The translations under genes and the position numbers were made by a program. A stretch of 64,000 nucleotides of DNA from the NCBI RefSeq assembly GCF_001436755.1, contig NZ_AYZD01000034.1, forward strand, positions 1 through 64,000. The letters run 5' to 3'. The notes beneath the pieces were generated by a model. It saw only the letters and a list, made by a program, of their open reading frames with translations. It ran no database searches and had not been told where the DNA came from. Positions within the stretch are counted from its first letter, which is position 1; every line of letters begins with the position of its first letter. This document shows, one piece after another, positions 49,986-58,480 of this stretch. The DNA is from Liquorilactobacillus aquaticus DSM 21051. GTDB taxonomy: Bacteria; Bacillota; Bacilli; Lactobacillales; Lactobacillaceae.

Positions 49986-52217
49986 TTATTTTTTCGTAAT
50001 TGGCGCAAAGGCAGCTAACAAACGTTTAATACCTTTCCCTTCAAAAGCAATATCAAGCTCAAGATCTTCCCCTTGGCCCGAAGTTTTGACAACAGTTCCT
50101 ATGCCCCATGCCTTGTGCATGACCTTGTCCCCAATCTGCCAAGACTTTTTATCAGCCCCTGTTCCTCTATTCTTTTCGATTGTACCAGCAGGCTGCCGGT
50201 ACAAGGGCTTACTAAAGGCCTTTGTTTCCTTTGAATGCCGCATTTTACCTAGAGAAGCATTTGCAACTTCATGATTTTCAGCTTGCAGCAAATCAGGATC
50301 AATCTCTTGAATAAAGCGTGAAGCAGGATTAGTTTGTCGTCGACCATACAGCATACGTGAAAAAGCATTGGTTAAATATAGTGCCTTTTCAGCACGAGTA
50401 ATCCCGACATATGCTAACCGACGTTCTTCTTCAAGTTCACTTTCATTCATCATTGAACGTGAAAGTGGGAAAAGGCCTTCTTCCAACCCCATTAAAAAGA
50501 CAATAGGAAATTCCAAACCTTTGGCAGCATGAAGTGTCATCAATGTTACTTCGTTCGCATTCTCTTCGACTCCGTCTTGATCTGAAACAAGCGCTAAATC
50601 AGCCAAAAAATCAACAAATGGATCACTAGTTTCATCTTCAGGTTCCCAATTGTCATCAAATTGTTTTGTAACTGTCAAAAATTCATTCAAATTATCGAGC
50701 CTGCTCTGGTTTTCCAGATTTTTGGTCGCCTCTAGTGCTGCCTTATACCCCGTCTTATCTAGCAACTGTTCCGTCAATTCAGTAACTTTCAGTTTTTCCT
50801 GCATTGTGCGCAACTGCTTAATTGTATATGCAAAATTGCTCAAGGCCTTGCTGGCTTTACCCGAAATATTCGCCAGCACTGAGTTACTTGCTGCTTCAAG
50901 CAAAGACATATCGTTCATTTCTGCAAAAGCTGTTAATTTTTCAATACTAGTTGCGCCGATGCCCCGCTTAGGTTCATTCACTATCCGTTCGAAACTGATA
51001 TTATCTTGCGGATTAGCAATTAATCGAATATATGCTAGCACATCCATAATTTCCTTACGATCATAAAACTTATGCGCACCAACAATTTTGTAGGGAATAT
51101 TTGCTTTGATAAATGTTTCTTCTATTACACGCGACTGCGCATTTGTCCGGTATAAAATTGCAAAAGATCCAAAATTATATTGTTTTTGTTCCAACAGTTT
51201 CTGGATATTACGAACAACATAAAAAGCTTCATCATTAGCATTTTGGCCGCGATAATAATGAATTTTTTCGCCTTGGATATTGTTTGTCCACAATTGTTTT
51301 TCTTTTCGTCTAACATTGTTTTTTATAACTGAATTTGCGGCTTGCAATATGTTTTTGGTAGACCGATAGTTCTGTTCAAGTTTAACAATTCTCGTATCTG
51401 GATAGTCTTCTTCAAAGTTTAGAATATTTTCCATGTTTGCACCGCGCCAACCATAGATACTTTGGTCTGCATCACCCACAACACAGATATTGTGGTTTAC
51501 TTGGGCTAGACAATTAACAAGCTCATACTGAGCTTTGTTTGTATCTTGATATTCATCAACATGAATATAGAGAAATTTTCTTTGATAATAGTTTAATACT
51601 TCTTCATCCTCTTTAAACAAGCGCAAAGTCAACATTATCAGATCATCAAAATCTACTGCCTGATTCTGCTCCAGCCCTTTTTGATACTCTGCGTAAACAT
51701 CTGCTACAATCTTTTCAAAGGGTGTCTTTGCCTCCTGTGCATAATTTTGTGGCGTTTTCAAATCATTTTTTGCATTGGAAATCGCGCTTAAAATTGAACG
51801 TGGATCAAACTTTTTAGGATCAATATTCAAATCTGCCAAAATATGCTTAACTAATGTTCGTTGCTCGCTTGTTCCTGTGATCGTAAAAGCACGGTTGTAT
51901 CCTAATTTGTCAATATCTCTTCTCAGAATACGAACACACAAAGCATGAAATGTTGAAACCCAGACATCCTCTGCCCCTTCGTCGAGCAGTTTGTTCACTC
52001 GCTCACGCATTTCCTTAGCAGCTTTGTTGGTAAACGTAATTGCTAAGACATTCCAGGGATTGATATTTTTTTCTCTAATCAGATAAGCTACACGATGGGT
52101 TAAAACCCTCGTTTTCCCACTTCCAGCACCAGCAATTATCAAAAGCGGTCCTTCAGTACATAAAACAGCATCTTTTTGCTTTTCATTCATTCCGTTCAAT
52201 AGATCATCTGCTACCAC
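49986..52217 (-). CDS. pcrA: ATP-dependent DNA helicase PcrA
   Basis: Superfamily 1A 3'-5' helicase of replication, repair and plasmid maintenance, 743 aa. Motifs: LIIAGAGSGKTRVLTHR (I) near residue 30, ITFTNKAAKEMRER (Ia), VHVDEYQDTNKAQYEL-type DEYQDT (II), VVGDADQSIYGWRGA (III), YRSTKNIL (IV), TLHAAKGLEFPIVFLMG (V) and EERRLAYVGITRAEKALYL (VI). The C-terminal Tudor-like segment (IGDKVMHKAWGIGTV) binds RNA polymerase in homologues. The GTG start at MVADDLLNG is chosen because AGAGGA lies nine bases upstream and related proteins start there. It lies 45 bp upstream of ligA. Confidence 0.96.
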   Translation of the reverse strand: MVADDLLNGMNEKQKDAVLCTEGPLLIIAGAGSGKTRVLTHRVAYLIREKNINPWNVLAITFTNKAAKEMRERVNKLLDEGAEDVWVSTFHALCVRILRRDIDKLGYNRAFTITGTSEQRTLVKHILADLNIDPKKFDPRSILSAISNAKNDLKTPQNYAQEAKTPFEKIVADVYAEYQKGLEQNQAVDFDDLIMLTLRLFKEDEEVLNYYQRKFLYIHVDEYQDTNKAQYELVNCLAQVNHNICVVGDADQSIYGWRGANMENILNFEEDYPDTRIVKLEQNYRSTKNILQAANSVIKNNVRRKEKQLWTNNIQGEKIHYYRGQNANDEAFYVVRNIQKLLEQKQYNFGSFAILYRTNAQSRVIEETFIKANIPYKIVGAHKFYDRKEIMDVLAYIRLIANPQDNISFERIVNEPKRGIGATSIEKLTAFAEMNDMSLLEAASNSVLANISGKASKALSNFAYTIKQLRTMQEKLKVTELTEQLLDKTGYKAALEATKNLENQSRLDNLNEFLTVTKQFDDNWEPEDETSDPFVDFLADLALVSDQDGVEENANEVTLMTLHAAKGLEFPIVFLMGLEEGLFPLSRSMMNESELEEERRLAYVGITRAEKALYLTNAFSRMLYGRRQTNPASRFIQEIDPDLLQAENHEVANASLGKMRHSKETKAFSKPLYRQPAGTIEKNRGTGADKKSWQIGDKVMHKAWGIGTVVKTSGQGEDLELDIAFEGKGIKRLLAAFAPITKK

Positions 52218-52408
52218 TATTTTCAATCCTCTCTTTAGTCCAGTCGCTCTCCATTATAGCAAAAAAAAGAGAACACTTCTCTAAAAAAAGAAACAAACCT
52301 ACTCTTGTTAGATTGGTCATCTTTTCTCAAAGTTGTGTACCCTTAAAATCTAAACATCCATTTAAAACTATACCTTTTCCTCTAAAAATATATATTCAGA
52401 AATAATTT

Positions 52409-53602
52409 TTACTCTTTTTCTTCCTTTATATCCTCTGTCATTGTCTCTTCAATTACAGTTTTATCGTTTTTAGCCTCTTCATTACAGATCCCTGTTGCAT
52501 CGATCTGTTGGATCGCAGCTTCTGTTGTGTCAGCTAAGACCATCAAATAACCATTCTCACGCACATGAGCTGTTTTAGGATAACGATAAAAACGGTAATA
52601 CCAGTTATCTTTAAGAATCCACTGTGTCCTAAGTTGATCCATCTCTTCCGAACGCAATGAAACCGCCACTGTCGGCTGTAAAAATTTAACTTGCGGTAGA
52701 GGCATCTGCGCAAGCGCACGTACATGCTGTTCAAACATTGAAACATTTGTAGCCTTATCAAAGACGTAACCGGCTTTATGCAGAGCAGGCACAATCCGTT
52801 TGACATATAACGTTCCGCTTTTAGTCAAGAAAAAGGCTATTTCTAAAATACCGACATAGTCCAACTTACTAGAAATATCACTTGCTAGCCTTTGCACTTC
52901 AGCTTTGATTTCTTCGGCAACATCGGATTTAACGACAGATTGGCACAACCGATGATTATGATAAATATTCTCAACAATTGGAAACATGTTCAAATTTCCA
53001 TTTTTTTCTTTCGCAATAACAACCGATAGCTCTTTTTCATAGGGAATCCAAGCCTCTAAAATAAAAGTTCCCAAATCGATTAAATCCGCACACTTTGAGA
53101 TATCCGACTGTTTTTTGATAATTTGCTGCCGCCTTCTACCGTATCCTTTTTGAATTGGTTTAAGTACACATGGATAGCCGATAGACCCGATCGACTGATA
53201 GACATCATCTAACCCCACGATCGTTGCATATGGTGCAATATTGATATTAAGCTGTTCAAGGAATGCACGCTCTAATAATCGATCCTGTGCAATTTCTAGA
53301 GTTTCTTTCCCTTGAGGCACACGCGTAAAGCGCTCCAAGAAAGCGACAACTTCAGCCGAGACACTTTCAGACTCGTACGTCACAACATCGCATCTTTCCG
53401 CAAAGTCTTGCAATTTGCTCTTATCATCTTGCATACCAATGATTCTTAAATCGGCCTCTTGCATAATAGGATCAGCTTCGTTGGGGCCATAAACAGCAAC
53501 TTGAAAGCCCATCTTTTTTATTGTTTCGGCCAACATTATGCCATTAGGGCTATCTCCGATTATTCCAATCGTACTTCCGGGAAACAATACTTCATTATCC
53601 AT
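52409..53602 (-). CDS. Degenerate PurK-like ATP-grasp protein
   Basis: A 397-aa protein with the three-part layout of N5-carboxyaminoimidazole ribonucleotide synthase (PurK): Rossmann-like start (STIGIIGDSPNGIMLA), a middle with YESESVSAEVVAFLE and DRLLERAFLEQLNI, then the ATP-grasp domain. Key positions are changed. PurK's metal-binding Glu in V-E-F-F becomes EIAFF, and its N-E-I-A-P-R-P-H-N-S-G-H segment reads KRIVPALHKAGY (residues 268-279), replacing Asn and Glu with Lys and Arg. The glycine loop reads KPIQKGYGRRRQ. No purE or other purine synthesis gene is adjacent. The C-terminus has an acidic 20-residue tail. Catalysis as PurK is doubtful; a regulatory or altered ligase role is possible. 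It is upstream of pcrA and on the same strand. Confidence 0.75.
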   Translation of the reverse strand: MDNEVLFPGSTIGIIGDSPNGIMLAETIKKMGFQVAVYGPNEADPIMQEADLRIIGMQDDKSKLQDFAERCDVVTYESESVSAEVVAFLERFTRVPQGKETLEIAQDRLLERAFLEQLNINIAPYATIVGLDDVYQSIGSIGYPCVLKPIQKGYGRRRQQIIKKQSDISKCADLIDLGTFILEAWIPYEKELSVVIAKEKNGNLNMFPIVENIYHNHRLCQSVVKSDVAEEIKAEVQRLASDISSKLDYVGILEIAFFLTKSGTLYVKRIVPALHKAGYVFDKATNVSMFEQHVRALAQMPLPQVKFLQPTVAVSLRSEEMDQLRTQWILKDNWYYRFYRYPKTAHVRENGYLMVLADTTEAAIQQIDATGICNEEAKNDKTVIEETMTEDIKEEKE

Positions 53603-53881
53603 TGTCTCACTACTTTCTCTATGGTCAGTTAATCTTAGTCTAATAATTTCTAACCTTACAAACTATAACTGCAAGTTGTTCTCTCACTTGATAGTTTACC
53701 ATACATTGAAGATTTCAATTATTTATTAATTCTAAAAAAAAGCTTGTTTTATAAAAAATTTTGTCTTTTCTTAAAAAAGAGGGCTGGCCCATAGAATCAT
53801 CGAAGTTACTTTGAACCTTTATGCCTAAGCTTTGTAAAACATTTTGCTTCTGCTTCGCTCACTTTATTCAATTGCTTATTA

Positions 53882-55174
53882 TCATTCTAAGCCATGATGA
53901 CCTTTAAAAAGAACATTCAGGCCAACCGATACTAAGCTTGCAACGACAATTCCATTTCCCAACAACAACTGAACTGTTTTAGGCAGAAACTGAAAAATCT
54001 CAGGATATACTGAAACTCCTAACCCCATTCCCACTGATAGAGCAACAATCAATAAATTTTTCTGATTAGAAAAATCAACTTTCAACAGCATTCTCATTCC
54101 CTGAACACTTATCATTGCAAACATTACCAGCATTGCACCACCTAAAACTGGTGTCGGAATAATAGTTGCAACGGCTCCTATTTTAGGCAAGAGCCCCATT
54201 AACATTAATAAACCTGCGGACCAATAGATTGGCTTTTTGGTTTTAATACCGGAGAGTTGCAACAATCCGACATTTTGTGAAAATGTCGTATACGGAAAGG
54301 TATTAAAGATTCCTCCCAAAACAGCCGCTATTCCTTCTGCACGATAACCGTGTTTTAGCTCCGTCGCAGATATTGGTTTGTTCAAAACATCTCCTAACGC
54401 AAAAAAGACACCTGTGGATTCGACCATCGAAACTAATGAAATAATAATCATTGTGACCGCAGAAGACCATTCAAAGTGAGGAGGCCCAAAATAAAAAGGC
54501 TGAGGTATCCGGAACCATGAAGCTTGCATAACAGGTTCTAACGAAACCAATCCTAACATTGCAGCTACAAGCGTTCCAATAATCAAGCCCAATAAAACGG
54601 CAATGGTACTTATGAATTTTTTGCCCCACACTTGAATAACTAAAATAACAGCAATCGTTAGAAAACCCAATAATATATTATGTAATTCACCAAAATCTTT
54701 TGAAGTTGCATCACCACCTCCGATATTTTGGACTGCAATCGGAATCAGTGTCAATCCAATGACTGTTATCAGTGAACCTGTTACAACTGGAGGAAACAAC
54801 TTCCTCACTTTGGAAAATTGACCGGAAATTAAAAAAACAAAAAGGCCTGCAATAATAATAGCTCCATACATTGTTCCAATTGTAAATTCTTTTCCAATCA
54901 TTTTTAAAGGTTCAACGGCTTGAATGGCACATCCCAGTACAACGGGCAGTCCAATGCCAAAGTAGCGGTTTCGCCAAAGTTGCAGCAAAGTTGCCAAACC
55001 ACACATGAAAATATCAATTGAGACTAGATATGTCATTTGAGAACTATTAAACTTCAAAGCCGTTCCTATCAATAAGGGAACCGCAACTGCTCCTGAGTAC
55101 ATTGCAAGTAGATGCTGTAGTCCTAAAACTGCTGCCTTTCCGTGACCAACTTTTTTCTCGATTTGATTAATCAT
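53882..55174 (-). CDS. pbuX: Xanthine/purine permease (NCS2 family)
   Basis: Membrane symporter of 430 aa with about 12-14 hydrophobic segments, importing xanthine or guanine. The NCS2 signature is visible: GLPVVLGCAIQAVEPL near residue 75, SMVESTGVFFALGDV near 250 and the QNVGLLQLSGIKTK segment near 300. The start ATG overlaps the last codons of xpt by eight bases, so xpt-pbuX is one operon behind the purine riboswitch. Confidence 0.92.
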   Translation of the reverse strand: MINQIEKKVGHGKAAVLGLQHLLAMYSGAVAVPLLIGTALKFNSSQMTYLVSIDIFMCGLATLLQLWRNRYFGIGLPVVLGCAIQAVEPLKMIGKEFTIGTMYGAIIIAGLFVFLISGQFSKVRKLFPPVVTGSLITVIGLTLIPIAVQNIGGGDATSKDFGELHNILLGFLTIAVILVIQVWGKKFISTIAVLLGLIIGTLVAAMLGLVSLEPVMQASWFRIPQPFYFGPPHFEWSSAVTMIIISLVSMVESTGVFFALGDVLNKPISATELKHGYRAEGIAAVLGGIFNTFPYTTFSQNVGLLQLSGIKTKKPIYWSAGLLMLMGLLPKIGAVATIIPTPVLGGAMLVMFAMISVQGMRMLLKVDFSNQKNLLIVALSVGMGLGVSVYPEIFQFLPKTVQLLLGNGIVVASLVSVGLNVLFKGHHGLE

Positions 55175-55754
55175 TTTCAGAGCTCCTCACGAAATGTACT
55201 TTATTATCCCGAAATGAAGAAATTCGTGCTAAAGATTCTAACCTTACGCCTCTTTTTTTTATCAGCTCGGCACCTTTTTGAAATGATTTTTCAATTGCAA
55301 TTCCCACTCCCGCAACCTCTGCTTCTGCTAGGTTGCAAATATCAAGTAAGCCGTTGACAGCTTGACCATTCGCCAGAAAATCATCAATTATTAAAACATT
55401 ATCATTAGCACTCAAAAATTTTTCATCTACCGAAATTGTATTTTCGACTTTCTTTGTATACGAGTAGACTTTTGCTGTGTACAGGCTGCCATCTAGAGTA
55501 GAGCTTTTCTGCTTTTTTGCAAACACAACAGGGACATGCATTAACAAACCTGTCATGATTGCAGGGGCTATCCCTGAAGATTCAACCGTTAATATTTTCG
55601 TAATAGTTTCTTCTTTATATAAACGTCCAAATTCCTGTCCTAAAGCATACATCAATTCTGGATCAATTTGATGATTCAAAAATTGATTAACTTTTAGTAC
55701 ATCTCCAGGAAGCACCACTCCATCTTCACGAATCCGTTCTTCTAATAATTTCAA
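55167..55754 (-). CDS. xpt: Xanthine phosphoribosyltransferase
   Basis: Salvage enzyme that converts xanthine and PRPP to XMP. The protein is 195 aa, with the PRPP-binding motif VLIIDDFLANGQAVNGL near residue 128 and TVESSGIAPAIMTGLLM near 57. The start is TTG, eight bases after AAGGAAGG. It is the first gene of xpt-pbuX and is preceded by a purine riboswitch with terminator at 55788-55920. Confidence 0.94.
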   Translation of the reverse strand: MKLLEERIREDGVVLPGDVLKVNQFLNHQIDPELMYALGQEFGRLYKEETITKILTVESSGIAPAIMTGLLMHVPVVFAKKQKSSTLDGSLYTAKVYSYTKKVENTISVDEKFLSANDNVLIIDDFLANGQAVNGLLDICNLAEAEVAGVGIAIEKSFQKGAELIKKRGVRLESLARISSFRDNKVHFVRSSEND

Positions 55755-55787
55755 CTACTCAACCAACCTTCCTTTTTCTTGAGAATA

Positions 55788-55832
55788 TAAAAAGGCTTCT
55801 TTTGATACGACAAGTCGTAAAAGAAGCCTTCC
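55788..55832 (-). terminator. Riboswitch-controlled terminator before xpt
   Basis: On the minus strand AAGGCTTCTTTT and AAAAGAAGCC flank a smaller ACGACTTGTCGT stem and are followed by TTTTTATATT. It lies between the aptamer and xpt and is the expression platform for transcription attenuation. Confidence 0.88.
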
Positions 55833-55852
55833 TCTTTGCTGATAGCTTTTTT

Positions 55853-55920
55853 TACTTATAGTCCAAGATTTGCGGTCTTGGGTAGAAACTCGTCAACCAT
55901 ATTATGACATTATATAAGTA
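55853..55920 (-). ncRNA. Purine (guanine-class) riboswitch aptamer
   Basis: The minus-strand 68 nt have a P1 helix (TACTTATA...TATAAGTA), the TATAATGTCATAATATGG core, the conserved GTTTCTACCC J2/3-L3 text, and GGACTATAAG at the 3' side. The base that pairs with the ligand is C (GACTAT), as in guanine/xanthine-sensing members, not U as in adenine ones. Downstream come the terminator and xpt-pbuX, so excess guanine or hypoxanthine should switch transcription off. Confidence 0.93.
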
Positions 55921-55978
55921 CAATACTTAAAGTAGATTAGCATATTTTATTTCAATCAACAAATTAAAATGTTTCTAT

Positions 55979-56659
55979 TTAATTTGTTGATACTTTATCA
56001 TATCTATTTAATTGATATTCTTGAATGATTTGGATTAGCTTTTTTGCATATCCTGGATCCGTCGCATATCCTTGTTTTTGTAGTGCAGCTGCTGCCTCTT
56101 GATAGTTTTTAGCAGTTAATACTGTTTGATAGTGTCCTTGATCCCACTCAGTTCCATTTACAAACAACTGAGTATGCGCTTCAATTGATTCGTTCCAGTC
56201 TTTGTAAGTTGCAAATTTCGCTTTAACTGTTATCCATTGCCCATTAACATATTCAGAGGTTGTCATTAACTGTGCATCTGCCGCATTACTTTTAACACCA
56301 AATAAATTGTGATATTTGCTTGCTAATTGGCTCTGTCCCCAATTTGACTCGAGTGCTGCTTGAGCAAGCGTAATACTAGCTAAGAGTTGGTGCTTTTTTT
56401 GTTCAGTTTGTGCGATTGGCAAAATTTGATTAATAAAATTTCTTTTAGTATTATCACTGAATTGTGTGGTATCTATATTATTATCATCTGACGTTGAGTA
56501 TTTTCCAAGCCAATTCATCGCTTGAACTGTCAGAAGACTTATAATCAAAACCAGCACTAAAGCATCAGTTAATTGTAATTTACCATTAACTAATAAAAAG
56601 CCTCTTTTTTTCCGACTGCTTTTTCTTTTTTTTCTTCTTTTTTTAACCAAATTTTTCAA
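55979..56659 (-). CDS. Membrane-anchored GH73 glucosaminidase/muramidase
   Basis: Predicted peptidoglycan hydrolase of 226 aa. A very basic N-terminus (about 20 residues of Lys/Arg) and a hydrophobic helix at about 31-48 anchor it to the membrane. The catalytic domain carries the GH73 text: ASITLAQAALESNWGQSQLA with the general-acid Glu near residue 103, KYHNLFGVKSN, TVKAKFATYKDWNESI and a C-terminal KQGYATDPGYAKKLIQII with the conserved Tyr. No separate cell-wall-binding repeats. A long structured leader lies upstream (56660-56872). Monocistronic. Confidence 0.85.
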   Translation of the reverse strand: MKNLVKKRRKKRKSSRKKRGFLLVNGKLQLTDALVLVLIISLLTVQAMNWLGKYSTSDDNNIDTTQFSDNTKRNFINQILPIAQTEQKKHQLLASITLAQAALESNWGQSQLASKYHNLFGVKSNAADAQLMTTSEYVNGQWITVKAKFATYKDWNESIEAHTQLFVNGTEWDQGHYQTVLTAKNYQEAAAALQKQGYATDPGYAKKLIQIIQEYQLNRYDKVSTN

Positions 56660-56872
56660 CCCTTCATAAAATTAACTACGCTTTGCTTGGGAAGTTTGTC
56701 TCACTTACCTTTTCTGAACAGCTCTGAATTAATTATTGGTATCTTAAGCATTAATTAATTCAGCCTTAACAATATTATTCTTCCGAATAACTTTTGTCAC
56801 ACAAAAGAATAATCAAGCTACAGTGACTCTTCACTAAAAAACGCCGCCTTCTTCATCGAGCTGATTATATCA
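56660..56872 (-). promoter_or_regulatory. Long structured 5' leader of the GH73 gene
   Basis: An extended -10 TGATATAAT on the minus strand (56872-56864) would give an untranslated leader of about 200 nt. It contains several inverted repeats: TGAATTAATTA/TAATTAATTCA at 56725-56762, and nested ATTATTCTT...AAGAATAAT and CTTTTGT-CAC-ACAAAAG at about 56768-56809. No known riboswitch class was matched; it lacks the conserved text of the c-di-AMP (ydaO) class often placed before wall hydrolases. Its role as a leader is inferred. Confidence 0.4.
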
Positions 56873-57058
56873 TATAACACTTTATAAAATTTTTGAAAAA
56901 CAGTTAAAAAATGTTTAATTTTTAAAATTAAAATCGATAAGCCTTAAAATGTTACTTTTAATCTTTAATGTTTGGATAGAACTATTCATCAGTATAAATG
57001 TGCCTCAATCTGTGCCCCTTAAACGTACATAATATTAGCCGTTTATCATTGTAAATAA
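56873..57058. other. Stretch without a gene
   Basis: Very AT-rich DNA between the GH73 promoter and the MarR terminator. No open frame with a ribosome binding site was seen. Confidence 0.55.
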
Positions 57059-57087
57059 AAAAAGTCGAGATACACTCTCAACTTTTA
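57059..57087 (-). terminator. Terminator of the MarR gene
   Basis: On the minus strand AAAAGTTGAGA and TCTCGACTTTTTTT form a hairpin with T run, 30 bp after the MarR gene stop. Confidence 0.75.
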
Positions 57088-57115
57088 GCCATCATAAATG
57101 TTACACGTCCTTTTA

Positions 57116-57553
57116 TTAAAATTCATCCAAACTCTCATCCGTAATTATCTCAATTGTTTGACGTAAAACACGCTTAAAAATAGCCAAATCCTTAGGTGCG
57201 ACTTCATCTTCAAGCTTGTTTTCCAGTCTCTGCCAAAACTCATTGTCTGAATCCATCATCTGATGATACTTGTCTGTGACCATCAAGTGCGTAACCCGTC
57301 GATCTACATCGTCTAATCTTTTCTCAATCAACCCTAACTTCATCAACTTTTTGATGTGATAATTAGTGTTGGGCGTTGATTGATCAAGAAGTTTAGATAT
57401 CATACCAATTGTTGGTTCCTTGAGTTGATAGATAGCTTCTAAATAATAAATATCAATTGCGCCAAGTTTTTCAAAATCAGGCGAGTTTTGATGCCGCTCA
57501 TGCAACCTTAAAACTTGCGTTAAGTTCGTTAAAGATTTTTGTAAAGTAATCAC
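57116..57553 (-). CDS. MarR-family transcriptional regulator
   Basis: Winged-helix regulator of 145 aa. The DNA-binding segment is IGMISKLLDQSTPNTNYHIKKL near residue 50, followed by the wing GLIEKRLDDVDRRVTHLMVT with the conserved D-x-R-R. Helical termini for dimerisation. Ligand and targets are unknown, and it has no adjacent transporter on the same strand that would hint at them. Start at MITLQKS; the region upstream is AT-rich and likely holds its promoter. Confidence 0.85.
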   Translation of the reverse strand: MITLQKSLTNLTQVLRLHERHQNSPDFEKLGAIDIYYLEAIYQLKEPTIGMISKLLDQSTPNTNYHIKKLMKLGLIEKRLDDVDRRVTHLMVTDKYHQMMDSDNEFWQRLENKLEDEVAPKDLAIFKRVLRQTIEIITDESLDEF

Positions 57554-58480
57554 GCTTTTTTCCCCCGAATGTTTAAAATAATTTATATAACATACGAACT
57601 ATCATAATATACTAAAATAATATATCATTGTCAAGCAAACGCTGTAAGTTATACATTTTTTTACCTTCTATGCATGTATTTTACACTAATATGTTTAAAA
57701 ATTCTAAAAATATGTTTCTAGCTAAAAACATGCTATCTATATTACTCTCAGCACATCCTTGGTGCAATTATTACAGAATTATCTATAAACATACCAGCAC
57801 TAAACTACATAATCTCTATTCTACTATTTCTTTGCCAAAATTTAAATAACATATCGTAATATGTATTATTTAAATTATTAAAAATGATAATTTTTTACTT
57901 ATTAATATTCACACCCTACCGCAACTAATCAATACTCTGATTTATCAATAGCATTTCCCTCTCTTTAATAAACAATTGCCTAATCCTCAGCAGCATTTTG
58001 GTCACTCTTGCCACTCACTACACTTAACAGTAAAAAAGTCATTACAGTAGCACAAAACCAGCCCTTATTCATTCTACATTTTTTCAAGGCCGTAGTGGTT
58101 GGACAATGACATTGCCAGAAGTAGTTATATAATGTTTTACCTGTTTTTTCACCTTAGTAAGTATTGAAACAATGAACCCACAAACCTTTCTCTCTTCAAT
58201 TGAGCTCGCTGAATGTCATTTTTTATATAGATTAAAAAGATTGATATCCATTGTTTTTTGACCATTTAAATTTAGATAACAAATTAAATGAGTCTGTTTT
58301 TTTCTTTTACTACTATTTCTATTGTAGGACTATTTTTTATAGCCTCGATCGTTAAAAAGCTCATGGAAGCATTACTTTACAAAAAGATAATGGGCAGACA
58401 GTATACATACTTTGTTGCTGATATTACACCTCACTTCGCAAAACATGAACCATCTAGCTCGCTTTTTAAGCTTTTCGTAA
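57554..58480. other. Gene-poor AT-rich stretch with a possible remnant
   Basis: About 930 bp with no convincing gene. Two plus-strand frames (57628-57849 and 58288-58563) have no ribosome binding site, and the second runs into the nitrilase gene. On the minus strand 57980-58072 encodes a 30-residue hydrophobic peptide (MNKGWFCATVMTFLLLSVV, then GKSDQNAAED) that looks like the end of a lost transporter; it lacks a ribosome binding site too. The region may be a decayed gene once placed next to the MarR regulator. Confidence 0.45.

Noticed and set aside
56660-56872. c-di-AMP (ydaO-type) riboswitch before the GH73 gene
   Set aside because: The conserved G-rich core text of that class was not found, although the gene context would suit it.
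57628-57849. 73-codon plus-strand frame
   Set aside because: No ribosome binding site, AT-rich composition and no recognisable protein pattern.
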